Shown here in pieces: positions 52,648-61,107 of a stretch of DNA of 64,000 nt. Location: the NCBI RefSeq assembly GCF_007830125.1, contig NZ_VLLG01000006.1:186001-250000 (forward strand), written 5' to 3'. The notes beneath the pieces are model-generated. The model saw only the letters and a list, made by a program, of their open reading frames with translations. It was not told the DNA's origin and searched no databases. The DNA comes from Chitinophaga japonensis (GTDB lineage: Bacteria; Bacteroidota; Bacteroidia; Chitinophagales; Chitinophagaceae). Positions within the stretch are counted from its first letter, which is position 1, and every line of letters begins with the position of its first letter. The position numbers and the translations under genes are program-made.

Positions 52648-55600
52648 ATGATCAATGCTATTATTGCCTTTTCAATAAGGAACAAGTTCATAATAGCCCT
52701 GTTCACCCTGGCGCTTACAGGCGTTGGCATATACGCCATGTACACGGTGAACCTGGGCTCCGTACCGGACATTACCAATAACCAGGTGCAGGTGATCACC
52801 GTTTCAGAGAACCTGGCCACCGAAGATATTGAACAGTTTGTCACCTACCCGGTGGAACAGGCCATGGGCAACCTCCCCGGCGTGGAGGAGATCCGCTCCA
52901 TCTCCCGCTTCGGCCTTTCGGTAGTAACCATTGTTTTTGAAGACAGGATGGGCACCTACCTGCCGCGGCAACTGGTGCAGGAAAAGCTGAACGACCTGCG
53001 GGAAAGCATTCCCGATGCGTTTGGCAGCCCAGTGATGGGCCCTATTTCCACCGGCCTGGGCCAGGTCTACGAGTACACGCTGCAGCCTAAACCTGGCTAT
53101 GACACGGTGTACTCGCCAATGGAGCTCCGCAGCATCCAGGACTGGATCGTGAAACGGCAGCTCACCCTGCTGGACGGCGTGGTGGAGGTCAATTCATTCG
53201 GTGGCTACATTAAACAATACGAAGTGGCCGTCAACCCGAAGAAGTTGCATGCAATGGACGTAAGCATCGCCCAGGTATACGAGGCGCTGGCCAGGAACAA
53301 TGTCAACACCGGCGGCGCTTACATTGAAAAGAACCGGATGGCCAGCTTTATCCGCGGGGAAGGGCTGGTGCGCTCCCTGGACGATATCCGGAAGATCGTT
53401 GTCAAAAACGAGAACGGTCTCCCGGTAACGGTGGGCGATGTAGCGGAAGCCGTACGCTTCGGCCACCAGGTGCGTTACGGCGCCTTTACGCAGGACGGGC
53501 GCGAGGCGGTAGGCGGCATCGTGATGATGCTCAAAGGCGCCAATCCCAATGCCGTGGTACAGGATATAAAAAAGCGTATGGAAGCGGTGCAGCAGTCCCT
53601 GCCGGAAGGCCTGGAGCTGCGGCCTTTTATAGAGCAGAGCGGCCTCATTCACCGTACTACCAGCACCGTTACCAACAATCTTACGGAAGGGGCGCTCATC
53701 GTGATCTTTGTGCTGGTGCTGCTGCTGGGCAGCCTGCGGGGTGGCCTGGTGGCCGCTTCGGTGATCCCCCTCTCCCTTTTATTCGCCTTTATCCTGATGA
53801 AAGCTACCAACGTATGGGCGAACCTCATGAGCCTTGGCGCTATTGACTTCGGGATCATCGTGGACGGCGCGGTGATCATCGTGGAAGGCACGGTGCATGA
53901 GATCGAAAAAAGGATCAGGAACGGGCGCCCGCCCTCCACGCAGGCGGAGATGGATGACATAGCCTATACGGCAGGCAGCACCATGATGAATGCCGCTTTC
54001 TTCGGGCAGTTGATCATATTGATCGTATTTACCCCTATCCTGTTCCTGACCGGCGTGGAAGGCAAAATGTTCCGCCCCATGGCCTTTACTTTTGGTTACG
54101 CGGTGCTGGGCGCTATCATCCTTTGCCTCACTTATGTGCCCATGATGTCGGCCCTGCTGATGCAACCACTGCGCAACCCGCGGCACCTGCTGGCCAGGTT
54201 CGAGCATGGCATCCACCGGCTCAGTGAAAAGATACTAGCTGGCATAAACCGGGCCTACCAACCGCTGATCCGGGGCGCACTTAAAATGCGTGTATCCGTG
54301 ATCGTGATTGCGGCCCTCCTGCTGGCGGCAGCCGGTTTTATTTTCTCCCGCATGGGCGGCGAGTTCATCCCGCAGTTGGATGAAGGCGACATTGCCATGC
54401 AGGCGCTGCTACGGCCGGGAAGCAGCCTGGGTGAATCCATAAATGTTTCCCGGAAAATAGAAACGCTGCTGCTGGACAGCTTCCCGGAAGTAAAAACCGT
54501 AACGGCCCGTATCGGGGTAGCCGACATTCCCACCGATCCCATGCCCATGGATGTAGCAGACATGTATGTGATCCTGGAGAAGGACCACCACAAATGGCGG
54601 TCAGCCGGTACCAAAGAGGAGCTGATCAGCCGGATAAAAGACCTGCTGCATGAACATCTGACCGGGGTTAACCTGGTCTTTACCCAGCCGGTGGAATTAC
54701 GCTTTAATGAGCTGCTGCAGGGCGTGCGGGAAGACATCGCCGTAAAGCTTTACGGGGAGGACCTGGATGTGCTGGCCGCCAAAGCGCAGGAGATGGCTGC
54801 GATCATCCGGACCGTTCCCGGCGCGGACGATGTAAATGCAGAGCGTATCTCCGGGCTGCCGCAAATGACGGTGCACTACCGCCGTGATAAACTGGCGCAA
54901 TACGGCCTGGACATCCGGAAACTGAACACCTATGTAAGCGCCGCATTTGCCGGGGGCGTGGCCGGCGTAGTGTTTGAAGGAGAAAAACGCTTTGACCTGG
55001 TGATCCGCTTTGACGAAGCGCACCGCCAAAACATTGGCGACTTGCGCACCCTGTACGTGGACCTGCCGGACGGCACCCAGGTACCACTGCAGGAAGTGGC
55101 GGATATCAGCTATGTGCCCGGCCCCATGCAGATCTCCAGGGACAATACCTACCGCAGAACCTACGTGGGCGTGAATGTACGGGGCCGCGACGTGGAGTCC
55201 GTCGTAAAGGATATCCGGCAAAAACTGGATGAGCAACTGAACCTTCCTGCCGGCTATTACATTACCTACGGCGGGGCTTTCGAGAACCTGCAACGGGCTA
55301 AAAAGCGGCTGCAGATCGTGGTGCCCATTGCGCTCTTCCTGATCTTCATCCTGCTGTATTTCGCACTGCATTCATTTTCACAATCTCTTATGATCTACAT
55401 AGCCGTCCCCCTGGCCGCCATTGGCGGGGTGTTTTTCCTGGCCCTGCGCGACATGCCTTTCAGCATCTCCGCCGGTGTGGGCTTTATTGTATTGTTTGGC
55501 GTAGCTGTTTTAAACGGGCTGGTGCTGGTCAGCCGGTTCAACTCCCTGAAACAGGAAGGCATCATGGACCTCCGGCAACGGATACTAACGGGCACGAAGG

Positions 55601-57045
55601 AACGCCTGCGGCCCATCCTGCTCACCGCCACGGCTGCCATTATGGGCTTCACCCCCATGGCGTTCTCCACATCGGCCGGCGCGGAAGTGCAGCGTCCCCT
55701 GGCCACGGTGGTGATCGGCGGGCTTATCAGCGCTACCCTGCTCACCCTGGTGGTGATACCGGTGCTGTACACGTTCCTTGAAAAGCGGCGGGATAAAAAC
55801 AACGGAGCGAAAAACGTACCCTCGTTGCCGGTAGTGCTCCTCTGCGCCGGGTTACTGGCAGCCACTGCGCCGGCAACCGCACAGCAGCAGCCGGACAGCC
55901 TTCCCACCATCACACTGGAGCAGGCCAGGGAGCGCGCCATGGCCCATTACCCGAAGATGCAGTCCGCCAGGTTGCAGGTACAAAACGAGGAGGCGCTTAA
56001 AAAAACCGCCTGGGACCTGGGAAATACGCAGCTCTTTACCGGCAAAGAAGAAGCCGGGAACGGCGCCAGCGGTGTTTATACACAGATCGGTATCCAGCAG
56101 CAGCAGATCGATGTGTTTGGCATTGCTCCCAGGCTGCAACTGCAAAAGGAAAAAGTAGCGCTGGCGGAAAAAACGCTGCAGCTCTCCGGCATCGGGCTGG
56201 AACGGGAAGTTAGCAGGGCCTGGGCAAAGGCGTATGCCGCCAAAAACAATTACCAGGTATATGAAAAGCTGGACAGCCTGTTTGCAGGCATCACCCGCGC
56301 CGCGCGCATCCGGCTGGAGGTGGAAGTTACATCAAAGCTGGAATACCTGGCCACTTCCAACCAGGCGCAGCAGGTGCGGATACAGAAAGAGCAGGCCTAC
56401 CGCGACTACCGCAGCGCCCTGCAACGGTTGAACCAGTGGCTGGCCAGCGATACCCTGTTTACCATACCGGACATTCCCGTAGATCAACTGGATCAACCGC
56501 TACCTTACACGCCGGACTCACTGATGCAGCACCCTCTGCTGGATGTTTACCGGCAAAACATCGCCGTGGCCGATGCTGCGGTAAAGGAACGGCGGGCGCA
56601 ATTCCTTCCCAGGCTGCAGGGTATGTACGGCCGGCAGCAGGTAGCCGGGCAGTCCGGTTTCTATCAATACCAGGTGGGCATCCACCTCCCGCTGTTCTTT
56701 GGCCCGGAGCTGGGCAGGAAACAGTCCGCGCAGATACAGCGTAACATTGCCGGCCAAAACCTGCAGGAAACCCGCCTGGAGCTGTACGCAGCCTACAGGA
56801 GCATGCAGGAACAGTACCTGAAATGGCGCAACTCCTGGACCTACTACCGCGACGAGGCCCTGCCGTTGGCCCGGGAACAGCGCAAGGGCGCCATGACCGC
56901 TTACCGGGAAGGCGAGATAGATTATGTGGCCTTCCTGCAGAACATGCGGGACGCCATCCGCATTGAGACCGATGCCTGGGATGCCCTGGGCAATTACCTG
57001 GACAGCCGCTACCAACTGGAATATTTTCTGAAAACCGCTAACTAA
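52648..57045 (+). CDS. Heavy-metal RND efflux pump fused to a TolC-like outer-membrane domain
   Basis: A 1465-residue fusion. Residues 1 to about 1050 form an HME-RND pump (CusA/CzcA type): N-terminal span, periplasmic porter domains, and the TM4 proton-relay motif GAIDFGIIVDGAVIIVEG (about 397-414). At about 1058-1077 a signal-peptide-like stretch (LPVVLLCAGLLAATAPATA) precedes a TolC/outer-membrane efflux domain to the C-terminus (ITLEQARERAMAHYPKMQSA; EVTSKLEYLATSNQAQQVRI). The retained signal sequence suggests cleavage into inner- and outer-membrane parts. The adaptor gene follows. Substrate Cu/Ag or Co/Zn/Cd cannot be fixed by eye. Confidence 0.94.
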   Translation: MINAIIAFSIRNKFIIALFTLALTGVGIYAMYTVNLGSVPDITNNQVQVITVSENLATEDIEQFVTYPVEQAMGNLPGVEEIRSISRFGLSVVTIVFEDRMGTYLPRQLVQEKLNDLRESIPDAFGSPVMGPISTGLGQVYEYTLQPKPGYDTVYSPMELRSIQDWIVKRQLTLLDGVVEVNSFGGYIKQYEVAVNPKKLHAMDVSIAQVYEALARNNVNTGGAYIEKNRMASFIRGEGLVRSLDDIRKIVVKNENGLPVTVGDVAEAVRFGHQVRYGAFTQDGREAVGGIVMMLKGANPNAVVQDIKKRMEAVQQSLPEGLELRPFIEQSGLIHRTTSTVTNNLTEGALIVIFVLVLLLGSLRGGLVAASVIPLSLLFAFILMKATNVWANLMSLGAIDFGIIVDGAVIIVEGTVHEIEKRIRNGRPPSTQAEMDDIAYTAGSTMMNAAFFGQLIILIVFTPILFLTGVEGKMFRPMAFTFGYAVLGAIILCLTYVPMMSALLMQPLRNPRHLLARFEHGIHRLSEKILAGINRAYQPLIRGALKMRVSVIVIAALLLAAAGFIFSRMGGEFIPQLDEGDIAMQALLRPGSSLGESINVSRKIETLLLDSFPEVKTVTARIGVADIPTDPMPMDVADMYVILEKDHHKWRSAGTKEELISRIKDLLHEHLTGVNLVFTQPVELRFNELLQGVREDIAVKLYGEDLDVLAAKAQEMAAIIRTVPGADDVNAERISGLPQMTVHYRRDKLAQYGLDIRKLNTYVSAAFAGGVAGVVFEGEKRFDLVIRFDEAHRQNIGDLRTLYVDLPDGTQVPLQEVADISYVPGPMQISRDNTYRRTYVGVNVRGRDVESVVKDIRQKLDEQLNLPAGYYITYGGAFENLQRAKKRLQIVVPIALFLIFILLYFALHSFSQSLMIYIAVPLAAIGGVFFLALRDMPFSISAGVGFIVLFGVAVLNGLVLVSRFNSLKQEGIMDLRQRILTGTKERLRPILLTATAAIMGFTPMAFSTSAGAEVQRPLATVVIGGLISATLLTLVVIPVLYTFLEKRRDKNNGAKNVPSLPVVLLCAGLLAATAPATAQQQPDSLPTITLEQARERAMAHYPKMQSARLQVQNEEALKKTAWDLGNTQLFTGKEEAGNGASGVYTQIGIQQQQIDVFGIAPRLQLQKEKVALAEKTLQLSGIGLEREVSRAWAKAYAAKNNYQVYEKLDSLFAGITRAARIRLEVEVTSKLEYLATSNQAQQVRIQKEQAYRDYRSALQRLNQWLASDTLFTIPDIPVDQLDQPLPYTPDSLMQHPLLDVYRQNIAVADAAVKERRAQFLPRLQGMYGRQQVAGQSGFYQYQVGIHLPLFFGPELGRKQSAQIQRNIAGQNLQETRLELYAAYRSMQEQYLKWRNSWTYYRDEALPLAREQRKGAMTAYREGEIDYVAFLQNMRDAIRIETDAWDALGNYLDSRYQLEYFLKTAN

Positions 57046-57052
57046 AACGATC

Positions 57053-58267
57053 ATGACAAAACAATATATCTCTCTTTTCGCAGGCATCCTGGCCGCAGTG
57101 ACAATGGCCGCCTGCAACAACCGTGAGCAAAGCACCCATGCCGGTAAGCAGGAAGACCAGCACACCGCGCCGGCGCAGGACAGCAGCGGGACAGGCATGC
57201 GCGAAGTGCATCTTTCCGGCGCACAGTTCAAACGCCTGGGCATACGGGTGGATACCCTGCCGCAACGCAGGATGTCCGGTATCGTGGAAGCCAACGGCCA
57301 ACTGGAAGTGCCGCCCCAGCACGAGGCCACGGTGACCACTGTTTTAGGCGCCAACGTGGCGGCTATCAACGTGATCGAGGGCGACAAAGTGAACAAGGGA
57401 CAGGTACTGGCCACCGTTTCTCACCCGGACCTGACCCGGCTGCAGACGGATTATGTGAAGGCCTGGCACCGGCTGCAATTCCTCGAAAAGGAATATGACC
57501 GGCAACAACGGCTGTACGAAGCGGAAGTGGGCTCGGGCAAAAATTTCCAGCAAACAGCGGCCGACTACCGCGCCATGGAGGGAGAAGTAAGAGGCTATGA
57601 AGCGCAGCTCCGGCAACTGCATTTGGATGCGCAAAAAGTGCGCGCCGGGAGTATCTATACCTATGTACCGGTGATCAGCCCTATTGACGGTTATATTGAA
57701 AAAGTGCTGGTACAGGTAGGCCAGTACATGCAACCGCAAACGCCCATGTTCCTGGTGGTGAACACGGATCATATCCACGCGGACCTGATGGTCTTTGAAA
57801 AGGACGCCCACAAGGTACGCAAGGGACAGACCATAACGTTCACCGTCGCTTCGGCGCCCGGCAGCGAGCTTTCCGCTACCATTTATTCCGTGGGCAAACT
57901 GTTTGAGCAAAACCCCAAGACCGTACACGTGCATGCCGAAATCGACAACAAGAAGGATATGCTGATCCCCGGCATGTACATCAACGGGAAAATACATACT
58001 TCGGAAGAATCGGTGATGGCCCTGCCGGAAGCAGCGATCATCGAGGAAGAAAACCGTTCTTACATTTTCGTGGCCCGGCAGCGACAGCAAAACGGGCAAA
58101 CGGAATGGGCCTTTCAACCGGTAGCGGTGCGTAAGGGTATGGAGCATGAAGGCTGGGTGGCTATAACACCAGTGGACCCCTTGCCTGCCGGCGCACAGGT
58201 GTCGTGGAATAATGCATATTATTTAGTGGCCGAAATGAAGAAGGGAGAAGCGGGGCATGGGCATTAG
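57053..58267 (+). CDS. Heavy-metal efflux RND periplasmic adaptor (CusB/CzcB type)
   Basis: A 404-residue membrane-fusion lipoprotein: MTKQYISLFAGILAAVTMAA then Cys (residue 21). Lipoyl/barrel-sandwich segment VTTVLGANVAAINVIEGDKV and NKGQVLATVSHPDLTRLQ; coiled-coil hairpin about 125-195; second lipoyl half VPVISPIDGYIEKVLVQVGQ; beta-barrel ADLMVFEKDAHKVRKGQTIT. Starts eight bases after the RND-TolC gene, so it completes the tripartite pump. Confidence 0.94.
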   Translation: MTKQYISLFAGILAAVTMAACNNREQSTHAGKQEDQHTAPAQDSSGTGMREVHLSGAQFKRLGIRVDTLPQRRMSGIVEANGQLEVPPQHEATVTTVLGANVAAINVIEGDKVNKGQVLATVSHPDLTRLQTDYVKAWHRLQFLEKEYDRQQRLYEAEVGSGKNFQQTAADYRAMEGEVRGYEAQLRQLHLDAQKVRAGSIYTYVPVISPIDGYIEKVLVQVGQYMQPQTPMFLVVNTDHIHADLMVFEKDAHKVRKGQTITFTVASAPGSELSATIYSVGKLFEQNPKTVHVHAEIDNKKDMLIPGMYINGKIHTSEESVMALPEAAIIEEENRSYIFVARQRQQNGQTEWAFQPVAVRKGMEHEGWVAITPVDPLPAGAQVSWNNAYYLVAEMKKGEAGHGH

Positions 58268-58303
58268 GGGGAGAGGTATGATTATTGTGCATCTGAACAG
58301 CAA

Positions 58304-59212
58304 ATGCCACCATTCAACCCCATACACATCCTCTCTGCTCCTTCCGTCCTGGGCTTAAAACCCAACGGCGTGGAGCAATTGCCGGCAGCCCTGCAGAACG
58401 CCGGTCTGCTGCCGGATGTGTTTGCCGCGCCCGGTCATCATACGGTTATTCCTACCCTGAATCATTTGTACAACGCGGAAAGGGACCCGCATACCCAATT
58501 GCTGAATGGCCGACAGATCGCAGCGTTCTCCCGTTCGTTGGCAGACAGCATGCAGCCTGTCCTGCAGGCACAACAGTTTGCACTGGTACTGGGTGGTGAC
58601 TGCAGCGTGCTGATCGGCGCCATGCTTTCCCTGAAGCAGCGCGGACGTTACGGGCTGGCGTTCATTGATGCACATGCCGATTTTTACCAGCCAGCGGCAT
58701 CTCCTACCGGGGAAGTAGCGGATATGGACCTTGCCATCGTATCCGGCCGCGGTCCGGACCTGCTGACCAATATAAGCGGCTGCCGGCCTTATGTGCGGGA
58801 CAGCGATATCATGCAAATAGGCCAGCGGGACATGGCGGAAGCAGCCGCTTACGGCTCACAGGATATCAGGGATACCGGTATCCGGCGGTTTGATATTGAT
58901 TTTATTCGCACCAACGGCATGGCTGCCGCGGTGGCGCAAACAGTCGCGTACCTGGAGACCGCTCCCCTGGAGGGTTACTGGATACATTTTGATGCGGATG
59001 TACTGGCGGATGATATCATGCCGGCGGTAGAATACCACCTGCCCGGCGGCCTTTCCCTGGAAGAAGCAAAACTTGCGATCAGCACGCTGGCGCGCCATCC
59101 CAAAGCCTGCGGTATGACCGTTACCATCTATAACCCTGCGCTGGATGAGCAGGGGAAAGCGGGGAAAAAGCTGGTGAGCTGCCTGAATGATTGTTTGAAT
59201 AAGCTAATTTAA
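58304..59212 (+). CDS. Arginase/agmatinase-superfamily protein with altered metal motif
   Basis: A 302-residue ureohydrolase-fold protein. Metal-binding motifs: LGGDCSVLIG (about residue 99; the usual GGDHS His is Cys here), FIDAHADFYQP (about 124; DAHxD intact) and WIHFDADVLADDIMPA (about 226; DxDxxD intact). Loss of the first His ligand also occurs in other superfamily members of unknown substrate, so arginase activity should not be assumed. The gene stands alone, 36 bases after the efflux operon. Confidence 0.9.
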   Translation: MPPFNPIHILSAPSVLGLKPNGVEQLPAALQNAGLLPDVFAAPGHHTVIPTLNHLYNAERDPHTQLLNGRQIAAFSRSLADSMQPVLQAQQFALVLGGDCSVLIGAMLSLKQRGRYGLAFIDAHADFYQPAASPTGEVADMDLAIVSGRGPDLLTNISGCRPYVRDSDIMQIGQRDMAEAAAYGSQDIRDTGIRRFDIDFIRTNGMAAAVAQTVAYLETAPLEGYWIHFDADVLADDIMPAVEYHLPGGLSLEEAKLAISTLARHPKACGMTVTIYNPALDEQGKAGKKLVSCLNDCLNKLI

Positions 59213-59231
59213 TTACAATCCAAATAATCCC

Positions 59232-59239
59232 TATATTTG
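59232..59239 (+). promoter_or_regulatory. -7 promoter box abutting the candidate antitoxin gene
   Basis: TATATTTG fits TAnnTTTG and ends four bases before ATG 59244, implying a leaderless or nearly leaderless message. No TTG is seen 17-19 bases upstream. Confidence 0.5.
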
Positions 59240-59243
59240 AGTA

Positions 59244-59444
59244 ATGACAAGTGGACAATACATAACACAAATTGAAAATGCTTTATTAGCACAACTAAGA
59301 AAAGCAACCTCTTCTAAAGAGGAAGCTACTGAATTCATCGATTCTTTGGGCTTTCGGGATTTGCTTGTCCCTGTCAAAACCCAGCCCTCCAAAAAAGCTG
59401 CCGCCAAACGTGTTGCTCCCAAAAAGAAGATTGCTGCTAAATAA
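59244..59444 (+). CDS. Small basic protein, candidate antitoxin (66 aa)
   Basis: MTSGQYITQIENALLAQLRK leads into a short helical domain (to about residue 45), then a Lys/Ala tail (SKKAAAKRVAPKKKIAAK) like histone-type DNA-binding tails. The 59468 gene begins 23 bases after its stop on the same strand. Both are clearly A/T-richer than the flanking genes. Size, order and pairing resemble antitoxin-toxin modules, but there is no recognised antitoxin motif. The start ATG is preceded by a promoter -7 box. Confidence 0.6.
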   Translation: MTSGQYITQIENALLAQLRKATSSKEEATEFIDSLGFRDLLVPVKTQPSKKAAAKRVAPKKKIAAK

Positions 59445-59467
59445 CCAGTGCTACCCCAATTATTGCA

Positions 59468-60094
59468 ATGTCATCCTCAAATACCAATTTCTTATATACT
59501 TCTGATCCTGGATTGATATTAGGTTTTCATGGTTGTGAAAAATCTGTTCGCAATGCTGTGGTGTCAGGGAGGAAGATGCTTAAAGCCAGTGAAAATGAAT
59601 ACGATTGGTTAGGATGCGGATTTTACTTTTGGCAGAATAACTACGACCGGACCCTGGAGTTTGCAAAAAATCCTCCCGGCAAAAAGAAATATAAACACCC
59701 CTCTGTACTTGGTGCTATATTAAGCCTTGGAAACTGTCTGGATTTAATGGATGCCAAATACATCAAATCTCTGAAGATTTCCTATGAAACTTTGGAACAA
59801 ACTGCCGCTATAGAAGGGAAGCAATTACCCAGGAATAAAAACCCTAAAGGCGTCAATAACTCAAAGGACAGGGTGCTTAGGGCCCTGGACTGTTATGTTA
59901 TCGAAAGTATTCATAAAGCCATGCAGGCACAAGCCACCTACCCCTTCGACTCTACAAGGGGAGCTTTTGTTGAAGGAGTTCCAATATATAAAAATGCTGG
60001 CTTCAATGAGAAGACCCATATTCAGATCTGTATTCGAAACCCAAACTGCATAAAAGGATTTTTCATTCCACGCCAGGAAGTCAAATGGCCTTAA
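59468..60094 (+). CDS. ADP-ribosyltransferase-like protein, candidate toxin (208 aa)
   Basis: A soluble 208-residue protein I cannot place in a named family. It carries features like diphtheria-toxin-type ADP-ribosyltransferases (H-Y-E): an early LILGFHGCEKSVRNAVVSGR (His near residue 20), then DYDWLGCGFYFWQNNYDRTLE-like strand with GxGxYFW (Tyr near 53; compare the GKGFYLT motif of DUF3990), and late RGAFVEGVPIYKNAGF / EKTHIQICIRNPNCIKG supplying acidic residues. A/T-rich and probably horizontally acquired. With the small basic upstream protein it looks like a two-gene toxin-antitoxin or defence unit; this is inference. Confidence 0.7.
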   Translation: MSSSNTNFLYTSDPGLILGFHGCEKSVRNAVVSGRKMLKASENEYDWLGCGFYFWQNNYDRTLEFAKNPPGKKKYKHPSVLGAILSLGNCLDLMDAKYIKSLKISYETLEQTAAIEGKQLPRNKNPKGVNNSKDRVLRALDCYVIESIHKAMQAQATYPFDSTRGAFVEGVPIYKNAGFNEKTHIQICIRNPNCIKGFFIPRQEVKWP

Positions 60095-60266
60095 TATAAG
60101 TGATAAATTTCCCCCCTCCCATTGATTTTTATCCATTTAATAATATCTTCGACCTGTTATCAAGGTAATAACCTGAAAATTCCACGTCCTTCGACAACGT
60201 GTTTACAATTTCTTAACGTAAATTTTTCCCGGGGGGATACTTCATTTGCATCAGAAATTTTTCGAC

Positions 60267-60854
60267 ATGCGTATGGCTTATACAGAAGGGGAATTGCTGC
60301 AACGGGCTGCCGCGGGAAACCGCCAGGCTTTCAGCACGCTGTATGAAGACTGCCTGCATGACCTCTACCAATACCTGTACCTCTTTACCCGCTCCAAAGA
60401 AACCACCGAAGATATTATTCAGGAAATATTCGTCAAGCTCTGGGAACAGAAGGCCCAGCTCACCGCGATCCGTTCCTTCCGGCAGTACCTCTTCCGCATG
60501 GCCCGCAACAAGGTTATTGACCATATCCGCAGCCGGCGGCTGCACCACCGCGTAACGGCCGACCTGCTGGCCGGCGCCGATGCCAGCTACGCCGACTGTG
60601 ATCACAAAACCCTTACCAGCCAGTATTTCCATATTGCCCGCCAGGCGGTGGAACAACTACCGGACAAGCGCCGGCTCATCTTCCGGCTGAATACGGAGGA
60701 GCAGCTCTCCCTGGACGAGATCGCCAGCCGCCTGAATATTTCCAAATCCGTTGTAAAAAAACAATTATACGCCGCCCAGCATTACGTACGGCGCTACCTG
60801 CGCGAACATGCGGAGCTGATCCACCTGCTGGTCGCCTTCGCGTACCTGCACTAA
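60267..60854 (+). CDS. ECF-type RNA polymerase sigma factor
   Basis: A 195-residue sigma factor. Region 2: QAFSTLYEDCLHDLYQYLYL and TTEDIIQEIFVKLWEQKAQL with RQYLFRMARNKVIDHIRSRR; region 4: LPDKRRLIFRLNTEEQLSLD and EIASRLNISKSVVKKQLYAA. ATG 60267 (MRMAYTEGEL) is preferred over an upstream TTG at 60246. It directs the FecR (61108) and SusC (62376) genes on the same strand, a complete collinear signalling set. Confidence 0.94.
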   Translation: MRMAYTEGELLQRAAAGNRQAFSTLYEDCLHDLYQYLYLFTRSKETTEDIIQEIFVKLWEQKAQLTAIRSFRQYLFRMARNKVIDHIRSRRLHHRVTADLLAGADASYADCDHKTLTSQYFHIARQAVEQLPDKRRLIFRLNTEEQLSLDEIASRLNISKSVVKKQLYAAQHYVRRYLREHAELIHLLVAFAYLH

Positions 60855-61107
60855 ATTTTTTTTCTCTCCCAGGGGTCCTTCCCTTTTGTTCATCCGTCAT
60901 ATCTGCAGAAACCGGGCATAATAAACGTTTCTTACACGTAACATGCAAATGCGAGGTTCCATCTGGCAAATGAAACGTGAAGCGTTCACTGAAGCAAACC
61001 GACGAAGGAGGTTCATAGAGACTAATAAAAAACTTTATGAACGAGATAAAAGCAAGACATAGTGAACGAAGTAAAAGACAAATATTAACAGGTGAAAGTA
61101 TCTGTAA

